From Deinococcus humi (GTDB lineage: Bacteria; Deinococcota; Deinococci; Deinococcales; Deinococcaceae), in NCBI RefSeq assembly GCF_014201875.1, contig NZ_JACHFL010000001.1, forward strand, positions 186,001 through 250,000: a stretch of DNA of 64,000 bases, written 5' to 3'. Shown here in pieces: positions 27,383 through 40,229 of this stretch (the stretch's first letter is position 1; the number at the start of each line of letters is the position of its first letter). The notes under the pieces are model-generated. The model made no database searches. It was given only the letters and a program-made list of their open reading frames with translations, and had not been told where the DNA came from. The position numbers and the translations under genes are program-made.

Positions 27383-28216
27383 ATGCCCGAACAGCTCGAA
27401 CCCCATCAGAAAGCCCGTCTGACCGCCCTGGAAACCACCGTGCGCGACGGCCTGCGCGACTTCCGCCGGACTGGACAGGCCCTGAGCGAGATCCGCGACA
27501 ACGAATTCTTTCGCGCAGGATACGACTCCTTTGAGTCGTACCTGCAGGACCGCTGGGGCTTCACGCCGCCGCAGGCCGGACGGCTGATGGAGGCGGCGGA
27601 CGTGGCGAAGGTGCTTGATCCCCTGGGCATTCAGCCCAAGAACGAGGCCCAGGCCCGTACCTTCAAGGCCGCCGCGAAGATCGTCACCGAGCTGGAACCG
27701 GAGCAGCAACGCGTGGTGGCGCGTCTGGTGGAGGGCGTCATGCCGCCTCAAACTGAAGTTGAGGGTGACGACGGTTCCCCGCCCTGGGATCTGCCCGCTG
27801 CCGAGGTGCGGATCATGGCCAGCGTGGTCAAGAAACTGGACGCCGACGCCACCGTGTACCACCCGGACAGCGGCGCGGAGGTGGCGATGGGCACCCTCAG
27901 CGCCCCGGAGCGCTACGAGATCATCCGCACGCATGTGGACCAGAAAACCCAGGCTTACCGCGAGAAGCAGGAGGCAAAAGCAAACGCCCCGCAGCCCGAG
28001 AAGGTCAACTGGGGCGACTGGGTGCTGAACTACGCCTCCCAGAATCTGGGACCGGGGCAACGGCTGGAACTGGTGGTGGAGCCGGACGGTAGCGGCGCTT
28101 CCCGCGCGGTGGCCAGGGTGGTGGACGGCCACACTGGCGAGATTCTGGCGTCGGGGCAGGGGGCCGTGACGCTGAAGAAAGCAGCGCTGAATCTGGCGGC
28201 AGAGGTGCGCGGCTGA
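27383..28216 (+). CDS. Putative DNA-binding protein of unknown function
   Basis: A 277-residue soluble protein. The segment ALSEIRDNEFFRAGYDSFESYLQDRWGFTPPQAGRLMEAADV (about residues 33-74) resembles the helical segment seen in phage- and plasmid-borne DNA-binding proteins. A charged middle (YREKQEAKANAPQPEK) joins to a beta-rich C-terminal part without known motifs. AGAGGA precedes the ATG. It is divergent from acnA. The role (chromosome or plasmid maintenance, regulation) cannot be decided. Base composition is normal for the window, so recent transfer is not indicated. Confidence 0.6.
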   Translation: MPEQLEPHQKARLTALETTVRDGLRDFRRTGQALSEIRDNEFFRAGYDSFESYLQDRWGFTPPQAGRLMEAADVAKVLDPLGIQPKNEAQARTFKAAAKIVTELEPEQQRVVARLVEGVMPPQTEVEGDDGSPPWDLPAAEVRIMASVVKKLDADATVYHPDSGAEVAMGTLSAPERYEIIRTHVDQKTQAYREKQEAKANAPQPEKVNWGDWVLNYASQNLGPGQRLELVVEPDGSGASRAVARVVDGHTGEILASGQGAVTLKKAALNLAAEVRG

Positions 28217-28256
28217 GTCTCTGAGTGTCGTTCTGGCGGAAAGGTCTACCGTTGTG

Positions 28257-28293
28257 GCGCTCCGAACGAGACCGGACATCTCATTCGGAGCGC
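28257..28293 (+). terminator. Long hairpin after the 27383 gene
   Basis: GCGCTCCGAA-C-GAGA (28257-28271) pairs with TCTC-A-TTCGGAGCGC (28279-28293), 14 pairs with one mismatch and a 7-base loop. There is no U tract, so it may be a weak terminator, a processing site or an mRNA 3' end protector. Confidence 0.45.
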
Positions 28294-28419
28294 TTGGGCG
28301 GTCAGGCCTCTCTTCCCTGCCCCGGACCTCAGGAGCCGGTTCACACCTGCATTCCGCCCGTCACCGCCGGCTCGCGTCAGCTACCTACACACGGCACAGG
28401 TGTTCTTTACCTCCGCTCC

Positions 28420-29625
28420 TCAACGAATAATCCGGGCGGGCTCAATGTTGGCGGCGCGGCGGGCGGGGATCAGGGCAGCCAGCAGCGTGGTGATCAGGCC
28501 CACGACGTTCACGCCCAGCAGATCGGTCCAGCGCACCTCCACCGGCAGTGAGGTGATGAAGTACAGATCGCCCGGAATCTGGAAGGGCCGCACGGTGAAA
28601 TACGCGCTGATGCCCAGGCCCAGCAGGTTGCCCAGCAGCAAGCCGCCCAGGCCCAGCACCAGCCCCTCCAGCAGGAAAATCCGCGTGATCAGCCCGCGCG
28701 TGGCCCCGATCGCGCGCAGGATGGCAATTTCCTGGGTCTTCTCGAACACCGCCAGCGTCAGAACATTGGCAATCCCGAAGGCCGCGACGATCACGATCAG
28801 AAAGACCACGAAGCCGATAACCTTCTTCTGCAAGGCCAGTTGATCCAGCAGCGTGCCATAGATGCTCTGCCACGGCAGGGAACTGTAGGCGCGGGGCCGG
28901 GTCAGCTCAGCACCGACGTCCGGGGCGAGGTTGGGATCGGTCAGGCGCAACTGGTAGCCGGTGATGTTGGTGGTGGCCTGCAAGTTCTGCAACGTCGCCA
29001 GACTGGTAAAGGCGTAGGCACTGTCGATCAGGTAATTGCCGGTGGTAAAGATGCCCTTGACCGTGAAACTGCCCCGGCGCTGGGTGCTGTTCAGCAGCCG
29101 CACCTCGTCGCCGGTAAAGCCGCCGATGCTTCGGGCCAGCGCCGAGCCGAGCAGGATCTCTCCTGGCCCCAGCGTACCGAGCAGCCTGCTTTCCTGCGGC
29201 GGCAGTTGCAGCACCTGCGCGGCTTCCGGCGCCACACCGAACAGAGTGGCGAAGTCTACCCCCGCGCGGTTGCCCGGACCCGCGGGGCGTGTGAGCAGCC
29301 CCTTATCGGCCAGGAAGGGCGTGAAGGCCAGCACACGTGAATCGGCCTTGATGGTCTGTTCCAGTTCAGGGTCACGTCCCTCGGGACTGAAGGAGTTCAA
29401 GCTCAGGTGAGGGCTGGCACGCAGGGTGGCATCCACCAGGGCGCGGGTAAAGCCATTGGTCAGGCTCAGGGCGGCGATCAGGGCCATCACCCCCACGGCA
29501 ATCCCACCAATCGTCAGCAGGTTCTGGGTGCGCCGCCTCGACAGGTGTGCCCGCGCGATGGACCACGCCAGCGCCCCCGTGCTGGAACGGGTGGGCGGGG
29601 CAGCGGACAGCTGTGGGCGGGACAT
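28420..29625 (-). CDS. ABC transporter permease of the LolC/MacB (FtsX-like) family
   Basis: A 401-residue membrane protein: a helix at about 35-60 (QNLLTIGGIAVGVMALIAALSL), a large periplasmic MacB_PCD-like domain, then three C-terminal helices of an FtsX domain with FEKTQEIAILRAIGATRG between the first two and a final LIPARRAANIEPARIIR. Such permeases extract lipoproteins or move peptides and lipids by mechanotransmission and need a cytoplasmic ATPase; none is encoded next to it. TATCCT (29635-29640) ends nine bases before the ATG at 29623-29625. Confidence 0.85.
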   Translation of the reverse strand: MSRPQLSAAPPTRSSTGALAWSIARAHLSRRRTQNLLTIGGIAVGVMALIAALSLTNGFTRALVDATLRASPHLSLNSFSPEGRDPELEQTIKADSRVLAFTPFLADKGLLTRPAGPGNRAGVDFATLFGVAPEAAQVLQLPPQESRLLGTLGPGEILLGSALARSIGGFTGDEVRLLNSTQRRGSFTVKGIFTTGNYLIDSAYAFTSLATLQNLQATTNITGYQLRLTDPNLAPDVGAELTRPRAYSSLPWQSIYGTLLDQLALQKKVIGFVVFLIVIVAAFGIANVLTLAVFEKTQEIAILRAIGATRGLITRIFLLEGLVLGLGGLLLGNLLGLGISAYFTVRPFQIPGDLYFITSLPVEVRWTDLLGVNVVGLITTLLAALIPARRAANIEPARIIR

Positions 29626-29683
29626 GCGAAGCGGAGGATAGCAGACGCACTCCAGAGGACAGCAGGCCCAGTGTCTGAAAAGA

Positions 29684-29712
29684 CAAAAAAGAGCCGCCCG
29701 CATGGACGGCTC
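29684..29712 (-). terminator. Terminator of the 3D-domain protein gene
   Basis: On the minus strand GAGCCGTCC (29704-29712) pairs with GGGCGGCTC (29691-29699), loop ATGC, then TTTTTTG. It separates this gene from the permease gene. Confidence 0.85.
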
Positions 29713-29755
29713 AATGATTCAATTGGAGAGGAACGGTCTCCAGGATAGCCAGGGT

Positions 29756-30394
29756 TCAGCGAATGGCCGTGATCCGCACCTGCCGCGCGCCAAAGTTGAT
29801 GGCCTGACTGCGGGTGCTCATCCAGATATCCAGGCTGCCGGTCTTGCGGGCGGCCATGGTGTCCTCGACGATAAAGGTGCGGCCGCGCAGCAGGTTGTTG
29901 TAGCGCCCACTAAGGTCCTCGATGGTGATGCGGGTACCGTACGGGAAGGAACGCAGCATGTCACGGCTCAGGGCCACCACGCCGGGCCGTGTGCGGGTGC
30001 CGGTAGCGGTGATGAACGGCGTGCTGTCGGTCTGTCCCGCCAGGCTGTTGTAGGCGGTGGCGCGCACAATGGCTGAGCGCCCCCGCGCAGTGATCGCGGC
30101 CACGGGCGCGGGCGCGGCGGGCCTGGCCTGAGCCTGCTCCCGCTGCGCCTGAGCCACGGCGGCGGCGCGGGCCTGGGCGGCCTGGGCCTGCGCCGTGGCC
30201 TGTGGCCGGGCCACCAGGGCTGGGGCCGGAGCGCGCCGAACGATGGGGGCAGGAGCAGGAGGCGGCGGGACCACCATGGCCTGACGAACAGCGTCACTGG
30301 CCACCGAACTTGCGGGAAGGGCAGGAGTTGCGCAGGCCAGGCCCGCAAAGCCGAACAGGACACCAAAGGCCCAGCGATTGAGTTTTGAAACCAT
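29756..30394 (-). CDS. Secreted 3D-domain (cell-wall-associated) protein
   Basis: A 212-residue protein with a signal peptide (basic MVSKLNRW, hydrophobic AFGVLFGFAGLACATPALPA), a low-complexity Ala/Gln/Arg/Pro linker (about residues 40-105) and a C-terminal 3D/double-psi beta-barrel domain. Conserved aspartates are in the FIVEDTM and GSLDIWM segments, with ATAYNS and VALSRDML before them. This fold occurs in lytic transglycosylase-like (MltA) and resuscitation-factor-like wall enzymes. AAGGAG sets the start. Its nearest companions are the ftsI cluster, consistent with a wall role. Confidence 0.8.
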   Translation of the reverse strand: MVSKLNRWAFGVLFGFAGLACATPALPASSVASDAVRQAMVVPPPPAPAPIVRRAPAPALVARPQATAQAQAAQARAAAVAQAQREQAQARPAAPAPVAAITARGRSAIVRATAYNSLAGQTDSTPFITATGTRTRPGVVALSRDMLRSFPYGTRITIEDLSGRYNNLLRGRTFIVEDTMAARKTGSLDIWMSTRSQAINFGARQVRITAIR

Positions 30395-30891
30395 ATGTTC
30401 TCCTTGGGACCTGGGCAGCGCTGCGGCCCGCGTCCAGTGCGCCGCCAATCAGGCAGCGCGCAATTCGGAACTGAGTCGTACTTAAATCTGAGAGCAGTCG
30501 TTAAGACACCCCCGACCTCGCAGGTGAGCCTAGAGGCACAACATTCTCAGGATATGAGCCAGACCTATCTCCAGACTCACAAAATCGGAATAAAATTCTG
30601 GACTCAGATCAAAAGAATTAATATTTCGCGCTATATACAGCGAAATCAAGATGAGAGAGCGTTCAATACCTTGCCCGCACTCTCATCCTTTTGGATGACA
30701 AAAGAACCCTGAACAGGCTCTTTGGCCCTCAATCGTGAAGTTTTTTCGCCAGAACATAATCTGACCGACAATTGAAAGTGAACTGAACTGCCCTTCGATT
30801 CCAAGCATCGCCAACAGCATTACCAATGTGCATGATGTTTTCAGCAGAAGCTCAGACAGGGCCTGTCGGCAGTGCCTGAGTCGCAATGAAC
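30395..30891. other. AT-rich gene-free island between the 3D-domain gene and ftsI
   Basis: Nearly 500 bases with no convincing ORF. Sixty-base samples at 30541, 30601 and 30721 contain 37-42% G+C, far below the coding flanks. A small inverted repeat, ATTTCGC (30623-30629) with GCGAAAT (30640-30646), surrounds GCTATATACA. GACAGGGCCTGTC near the right end is a second palindrome. It may hold promoters, an unrecognised small RNA or foreign DNA. Confidence 0.5.
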
Positions 30892-32234
30892 CTATTTCTC
30901 CTTGGTCTTTGGAGCCTCAATTTTAGGGGCCGCGCCCCAGGTCGACAGCACATCTTTCATAATCTCGCGGAAGACAGGAGCGGCCAGCATCGAACCGTGA
31001 TAACCCAGCTTGGCGCCGTGCGCCATGGCCACCACCGTAATTTGTGGGGCATCGACTGGATAGAAGCCAGTGAAGACGCTGTTGTAGATGGTCGAGGAGT
31101 ACCGGCCATCAATGACAACCTGCGCCGTGCCAGTCTTGCCGCCCAACGCGTAGCCCTTGATTCCAGCCTGATGCGGAATCCCCTCCTCAATGACAGCCTG
31201 CAACATGTTCCGGGTGGTCCGGGCCACTTCAGGACGGACGATCTCGTGCCTCTGGGTGGCGCCCGCCACACCTTCCACGAGCTGGGGCGGCAGGTAAAGG
31301 CCGTCGTTGGCCAGCGCGTTGTAGGCGGAGGCCAGCTGCAGGGTGGTGGTGCTCATGCCCTGTCCGAAGGAGTTGGTCACCCGCACCAGATCGTCCCACT
31401 TGCGCAGCGGCTGAAGCTGCCCCGTGGCGGCGGGCACCACGGGCATGTCCGGGTAGCTGCCGAAACCGAAGCCCGTGAAATAGGTGCGCAGCTTGTCGGA
31501 CCCGAACTTCTCGACGATATGGCTCATACCCACATTGCTGCTGTAACGCAGGATCTGCTTGGTGTTCAGGGTGGGGGGATGGTCCACCGCGTCGTGAATG
31601 ACACTGCCCCAACGGCCACCGACATGCCGGTGCATGGGCGTCTCGTAGGTGGTGGTGGGGGTGGTGATGCCCTCGTTGATGGCGGCGGCCACCACCAGCC
31701 CCTTGATCACGGAACCCGGCTCATAGACGTCCAGGAAGGGGCGGTTGCGCCGGGCATCCAGGCTGTAATCACGCCAGTTGTTGGGATCGAATGCGGGATA
31801 GCTGGCCGCAGCCAGCACACGCCCGGTGCGGGTTTCCATGACCACCACCGAACCGTATTCGGCCTCGTGTTCTGGAATGGCCTTGCTCAGCGCGGATTCA
31901 GCGGCGGCCTGAACGCTGGTGTTGATGGTCAGGCGCAGGTCCTGGCCCGCGGCCAGACTGCGGTCATAGGCGTATTCCAGCCCTTCCAGACCGTCGGTGG
32001 TGCCCATCATCCCCAGCACCTGCCCAGCCAGACGGCCCTGAGGATAGACGCGCTTGCCGTCCACGCTCTGGGCCAGCACCTTGCCGTCACTGGACGTGAT
32101 CGTGCCGCGCGACTGCACCAGACTGCGCCCCACGCTGCTGGGCACGTTCCACTCCAGTTGCGCGTAGGCCCACACCAGCGACAGGAACAGCAGGGTCGCC
32201 ACAAGCTGCATCAAACGGGAGCGGTTGCGAATTT

Positions 32235-32244
<10 letters not shown>
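30892..32244 (-). CDS. ftsI: Division transpeptidase FtsI (class B penicillin-binding protein)
   Basis: A 450-residue septal transpeptidase. One N-terminal membrane helix (about 11-29) precedes a very short pedestal region, and the penicillin-binding domain has S178-x-x-K181 (EPGSVIKG), S235-x-N237 (RYSSNVGM) and K370-T-G (GGKTGTAQ). No PASTA domains follow. It is shorter than E. coli FtsI (588), mainly from the reduced N-terminal pedestal. The start overlaps the end of the ftsL-like gene by 10 bases, and it is the last gene of the mraZ operon; murE or other dcw genes do not follow. Confidence 0.92.
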
Positions 32245-34083
<1,839 letters not shown>

Positions 34084-34110
34084 ATCCTGTCCCGCTCCTT
34101 TTTCGGCTTT

Positions 34111-34125
34111 TCCCACCCTTTCCCA
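34111..34125 (-). promoter_or_regulatory. Proximal pair of MraZ-type boxes in the mraZ leader
   Basis: Two minus-strand TGGGA repeats at 34121-34125 and 34111-34115, exactly 10 bp apart, lie about 30 bases upstream of the TTG start and downstream of the likely promoter. They match the MraZ half-site and spacing and could hold a second, roadblock-type MraZ dimer site. Confidence 0.5.
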
Positions 34126-34200
34126 CCAGATGGGGACAGGGCCGAGGCCAGCCTTCCAACCTGAAAGGTACGTAAAGAGAGGCTTCAGGTTGTACGCAGG

Positions 34201-34206
34201 AGTGTA
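34201..34206 (-). promoter_or_regulatory. mraZ operon -10 element
   Basis: TACACT on the minus strand, about 115 bases before the TTG start. The MraZ repeat cluster lies nine bases upstream, covering the spacer and -35 position, so bound MraZ would block RNA polymerase. Confidence 0.55.
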
Positions 34207-34214
34207 ACAAGCGC

Positions 34215-34249
34215 TCCCACGAATTACCACCCGTTCCCACGTTTTCCCC
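34215..34249 (-). promoter_or_regulatory. MraZ box: four TGGGN-type repeats at 10-bp spacing
   Basis: Read on the minus strand: GGGGA (34245-34249), TGGGA (34235-34239), TGGTA (34225-34229) and TGGGA (34215-34219), each separated by exactly five bases. This is the known MraZ operator layout of three or four TGGGN repeats with 5-bp spacers; two repeats are perfect and two have one change. Confidence 0.82.
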
Positions 34250-34460
34250 GAATTCTTTCCAAATTCTCCCTCTTTTCCCACTGACATCTCCAACTGTTGA
34301 TCCAGGGACCAGCTGGTTTTGAGGAAGGAAGGGCGGAAGAATCACGCTCTAGACAGCAAAATAGCATTTTTGGCCGCTGGGGCATGGATATGACTGGAGA
34401 TTCCCTTGATTTCCCACCCCGCAGGACAAATCCCCACCCCTTCCCTCCTAAGCTGGGGAC

Positions 34461-34844
34461 ATGCGAATGACCCGTTCCACCGCTTCAGTTTCCTCGCTGT
34501 CCACCTTTCAGATGGGGGCAATCCTGGCTGCGCTGGGCGTGGCGCTGGGCGCCTTCGCGGCCCACGGCCTGAAGGCTCGACTGGAGCCGAACCTGCTGGC
34601 CAACTTTGAAACCGGGGTGCGTTACCAGATGTATGCGGCGCTGGCGCTGCTGGTGCTGGGCACGCGCCCGGAGCAGCGTCGGGCGCCCATGCTGTTGCTG
34701 TCGGGCGCAGTCATCTTCAGCGGCACACTGTACATCCTGGCGCTGACTGGTCTGAAATGGCTGGGCGCGATCACCCCGATCGGTGGGGTCCTGCTGATCG
34801 CCGGATTCGTGCTGGCGGCGCTGGACGCCCGGCGCTCGGCTTAG
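34461..34844 (+). CDS. DUF423 small membrane protein
   Basis: A 127-residue protein with four hydrophobic helices. The N-terminal motif GALGVALGAFAAHGLK-type (here ALGVALGAFAAHGLKARLEP) followed by FETGVRYQMYAALALL is diagnostic of DUF423 (YgdD-like) proteins, whose role is unknown. TAAGCT (34449-34454) ends six bases before the first ATG, so the transcript is probably leaderless; a second ATG two codons on is possible. It ends eight bases from the convergent tetR gene. Confidence 0.82.
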   Translation: MRMTRSTASVSSLSTFQMGAILAALGVALGAFAAHGLKARLEPNLLANFETGVRYQMYAALALLVLGTRPEQRRAPMLLLSGAVIFSGTLYILALTGLKWLGAITPIGGVLLIAGFVLAALDARRSA

Positions 34845-34851
34845 GCGCCGC

Positions 34852-35448
34852 TCAACCCGAATCAGGGGGGGTCAACAGGCGCGACAGCGCCGTCTCAAGC
34901 GTCGTCCGGGCCTGCTCAGGGGTGATCTGGCGCAAGAGCAGGTGCACGCTCAGGCCGTCAAGCAGTGCGTGGATCTCCGTGGCCGCCGCCTGCGGCGTGT
35001 GCGCGGGCAGCCAGCCCTGCCGGGCAAACGTCTCAAACGCCCCGACAAAGATCGTATTCAGATCGCGGTACAGCACGCCCTGGGCGTCGGCGAAGTCCTG
35101 ATCGCTGACCGCTGCGCCCACGAAGGCCAGCCATACTTCCAGCCACACCCGGCCCTCCTCGTCCAGCGGCAGGGTGACCTCCAGACGGTTCAGAAAGTCT
35201 TGGAACGGATCGGAGCTGGCGGGCACGGACTGGACCCGCTGCCAGGCCTGTTCGCCGATCTGTCCTGCGGCGAAGTTGAGGATGGCCTCGCGGTTGGGCA
35301 GGTAGTGCCGGATGGCACCGCTGGACCAGCCGCTGCGCTGAGACAGGTTACGAATGGTGACCCCAGCCAGCCCCTGCTCGCGGATCAGGCTCCAAACCGC
35401 TACCGTCAGTTCGGCACGGCGCTGGGCATGATCGACAATGCGGGGCAT
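34852..35448 (-). CDS. TetR-family repressor of the paired SMR operon
   Basis: A 198-residue TetR/AcrR regulator. The N-terminal helix-turn-helix is GLAGVTIRNLSQRSGWSSGAIRHYLPNREAIL (about residues 25-56). The ligand domain matches the usual length and has conserved Trp/Leu positions but no identifiable ligand. The start MPRIVDHAQRR follows TAAAAC by eight bases. It is divergent from two SMR efflux genes, and each promoter carries one copy of the same palindrome, so it very likely represses both transcripts and is relieved by an efflux substrate. Confidence 0.85.
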   Translation of the reverse strand: MPRIVDHAQRRAELTVAVWSLIREQGLAGVTIRNLSQRSGWSSGAIRHYLPNREAILNFAAGQIGEQAWQRVQSVPASSDPFQDFLNRLEVTLPLDEEGRVWLEVWLAFVGAAVSDQDFADAQGVLYRDLNTIFVGAFETFARQGWLPAHTPQAAATEIHALLDGLSVHLLLRQITPEQARTTLETALSRLLTPPDSG

Positions 35449-35457
35449 GTGGAGCTG

Positions 35458-35479
35458 TTTTAGCACAGTGTTGCCAAAA
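35458..35479 (-). promoter_or_regulatory. TetR-type operator 1 (tetR side)
   Basis: A palindrome TTTTAGCA-N6-TGCCAAAA beginning nine bases upstream of the tetR ATG. It shares the core TTTRGCA-N6-TGCYAAA with operator 2 in opposite orientation and covers the likely -10 (TAAAAC) of tetR. Confidence 0.75.
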
Positions 35480-35510
35480 TAGACAGACTGTGGTATTTCT
35501 GCTCTGACGC

Positions 35511-35532
35511 ATTTGGCACCTTTGTGCTAAAA
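35511..35532 (+). promoter_or_regulatory. TetR-type operator 2 (SMR side)
   Basis: A palindrome ATTTGGCA-N6-TGCTAAAA, ending just before the AAGGAG Shine-Dalgarno of the first SMR gene. With operator 1 it forms a larger inverted repeat, TTTTAGCACA-N4-TGCCAAA, whose arms face each other across 31 bases. Confidence 0.75.
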
Positions 35533-35548
35533 CGCGAAGGAGACCACT

Positions 35549-35863
35549 GTGGGATGGACCGCCCTTTTGCTGGCTGGCCTGTGTGAGATCGGCTTCACCA
35601 CCTGTTTGCAACTCAGCAACGGCTTCAAGAGGAAGTGGCCCAGCGCGTTCTTCGTGCTGTTCGCCATCGCCAGCTTTCAGCTGATGAGCATGGCGCTGGA
35701 AACCCTGCCGCTGGGCACGGTCTACGCTGTGTGGACTGGCATAGGGGCGGTAGGCACGGCGCTGGTGGGCATCTTCTATTTCCGAGAATCGGCCACGCCG
35801 CTGCGGCTGGGGCTGCTGGCCGTGGTGGTGCTGCTGATTATCGGGCTGCGGGTGGTTCCATGA
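35549..35863 (+). CDS. SMR-family efflux subunit A
   Basis: A 104-residue protein with four membrane helices of the small multidrug resistance family. The essential membrane glutamate is E13 (LLAGLCEIGFTT), and VYAVWTGIGAVGTALVG is the conserved helix-3 region. The start is GTG (35549) with AAGGAG seven bases before. The next SMR gene overlaps its stop as ATGA, so the pair is translationally coupled, as in heterodimeric SMR pumps of the YkkCD/EbrAB type. The substrate could be quaternary ammonium compounds or guanidinium; sequence alone cannot tell. Confidence 0.88.
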   Translation: MGWTALLLAGLCEIGFTTCLQLSNGFKRKWPSAFFVLFAIASFQLMSMALETLPLGTVYAVWTGIGAVGTALVGIFYFRESATPLRLGLLAVVVLLIIGLRVVP

Positions 35864-36246
35864 AAGCGCCCGCCATCAAGGGCTGGACAGGCTGGCACTG
35901 GCTGATCCTAGGCGGGCTGATGGAAATCGGCTTCGCCACCGCGCTCAAGCTGGAGCAGACCCAGCCCCAGTTTTTCTACGTGTTTCTGGTGTGCGCCTAC
36001 CTCAGCTTCGATTTCCTGGCACGGGCACTGAAGACCATTCCGCTGGGCACCGCCTACGCCATCTGGACCGGGATCGGGGCCGTGGGAGCCGTCCTCGTAG
36101 GCACGGCCTTGTTCGGGGAAGTCCTCAGCCTGGCACGGCTCATCCTGATCGGGCTGCTGATCGCTGCGCTGATCGGGTTAAAGCTGGTGGGCGGCAACAG
36201 GGGATCACAGGAAGCCGCCTCTCCCTTTCCGGGAGAGGCGGCGGGT

Positions 36247-36264
<18 letters not shown>
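35860..36264 (+). CDS. SMR-family efflux subunit B with an extended tail
   Basis: A 134-residue SMR protein: a 12-residue N-terminal extension, then E22 (LGGLMEIGFATA) and the AYAIWTGIGAVGAVLVG helix. The second partner of a probable heterodimer; its ATG overlaps the stop of subunit A. The last 25 or so residues (polar, ending AAGGAGEL) lie past the fourth helix and are encoded antisense to the RNase P RNA terminator and 3' end, suggesting the frame has run into the neighbouring RNA gene rather than carrying a selected domain. Confidence 0.85.
36214..36242 (-). terminator. rnpB terminator hairpin
   Basis: A perfect 12-bp stem, GCCGCCTCTCCC with GGGAGAGGCGGC, loop of five, just past the RNase P RNA 3' end. 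The following bases are TTCCTG, so the U tract is weak. The hairpin is inside the coding tail of SMR subunit B on the other strand. Confidence 0.65.
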
Positions 36265-36686
<422 letters not shown>

Positions 36687-36721
36687 CGGAAAGGATAGCA
36701 GAGGTTGCAGGCCGCCCGGCT

Positions 36722-37411
36722 TCAGCCTCCTCCACCATACTTCCGGATCAGCCCCGGCAAATCCTGCTGTAACGCGCCGCCGATCACTTCCAGATTGCTG
36801 TAGACGCGCACGAATTGACCCTGCGCATCTACCACGCTGACCTGATCGCCGTGGATGCGGGCAGCCTCGCCTGCCCCCGCTCCGGCCGCTGCCGCGTTGT
36901 CCGCCCCAGAACCTGCCGGAGCAGCCAGGTGTGCGCTGTGGTCTACCTCCACCACGGGCTGAGGCTTGACATTGGCCACGAACATATCCCTGGCGGCCTC
37001 ATCAATGGTGTCGGCGTTCCCCGTCAATCCGGTGAAGGCTGGCTCGAAGCGGTCCAGGTACGCCCGCACTTTTTGTGGTGTGTCAAAGACGGGGTCCACC
37101 GTGATGAACTGGATCTGAAGTTCCTGTTGCTGCTGCGGCGTCAGCAATTCGTAGCTGTTCTTCAGGCTTGCCAGCGTGGCCGGGCACACGTCCGGGCAGC
37201 GCACGAAGCCGTAGAAGATCAGCCGCAAGCGCCCGTCGCCGTGGGCCAGCGTCGTCGCCTCGCCCCGATCATTGACAAGGTTCAGCGCGGGCAGGGCCAC
37301 CGGATGGTCCAGCGCCGTGCCCCCCGTCACCCCGGGATCGGACTGCCGCACAAACAGCAGGCCGCCCAGAATCACCGCGATTCCCAACAAGATGCCCGTC
37401 AACCACTTCAT
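36722..37411 (-). CDS. SCO1/SenC-family copper chaperone for cytochrome oxidase
   Basis: A 229-residue membrane-anchored thioredoxin-like protein: N-terminal helix (about 4-22), then the copper-binding C72-x3-C76 (FVRCPDVCPATL) in a thioredoxin fold. A distal histidine ligand probably lies in the HSAHL or RIHGDQ segment, which surrounds an Ala/Gly-rich insertion not usual in SCO proteins. SCO proteins deliver copper to the CuA site of subunit II. It lies downstream of the oxidase genes on the same strand and just upstream of the rnpB promoter. Confidence 0.9.
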   Translation of the reverse strand: MKWLTGILLGIAVILGGLLFVRQSDPGVTGGTALDHPVALPALNLVNDRGEATTLAHGDGRLRLIFYGFVRCPDVCPATLASLKNSYELLTPQQQQELQIQFITVDPVFDTPQKVRAYLDRFEPAFTGLTGNADTIDEAARDMFVANVKPQPVVEVDHSAHLAAPAGSGADNAAAAGAGAGEAARIHGDQVSVVDAQGQFVRVYSNLEVIGGALQQDLPGLIRKYGGGG

Positions 37412-37479
37412 ATGTTCAGGCTAGGGCGGGGCGGGCGGGCGGCGTGTCCCAGACGTTGAAGACAGAGGCCCTTATCAAT

Positions 37480-37700
37480 TCAGCAGCCATGCATCCAAAC
37501 TTCCACCACGATCAATATTCCGGTGGCCAGCGGCGTCACGCGCGTTGTAGGCAGAACCAGCGACGCCAGGGTCGCCAGACCGGTTAGGGGCGAGGCCGGA
37601 ATCCGTCCGGTCATGTTGCACTCGCTTGCACAGCAGAAACAACGCAGGAGCGCCCAGATCCGCCAGCGCCAGTTCGTCGGCCAGACCTCGCGTTCCAGCA
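37480..37700 (-). pseudogene. Possible relic of an LtrA-like membrane protein
   Basis: Two overlapping minus-strand frames each give a protein-like piece: LADELALADLGAPALFLLCKRV in one, then TGRIPASPLTGLATLASLVLPTTRV and a hydrophobic end GILIVVEVW in the other, with the switch near 37614-37625. Together they resemble the C-terminal part of low-temperature-requirement-A type membrane proteins (a helix, a basic TGR-containing loop, then helices). It lies directly past the ctaD terminator with no promoter of its own. I call it a frameshifted remnant; a chance hydrophobic frame is the alternative. Confidence 0.35.
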
Positions 37701-37736
37701 AAAAGAGGTGGGGAGAGCATCTCTGCCCTCCCCACC
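37701..37736 (-). terminator. Terminator of the ctaC-ctaD/E transcript
   Basis: On the minus strand GGTGGGGAGGGCA (37724-37736) pairs with TGCTCTCCCCACC (37707-37719), then TCTTTTTG. It begins 28 bases after the ctaD/E stop, so sco is probably transcribed separately. Confidence 0.85.
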
Positions 37737-37763
37737 CTGCTTCTCTGGCTTTCTACAATGGGT

Positions 37764-40228
<2,465 letters not shown>

Positions 40229-40229
<1 letters not shown>

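Noticed and set aside
34084..34293. A 212-residue MraZ starting at an upstream ATG
   Set aside because: The extension covers the MraZ boxes and promoter and has no homology; the family length of about 142 fits the TTG.
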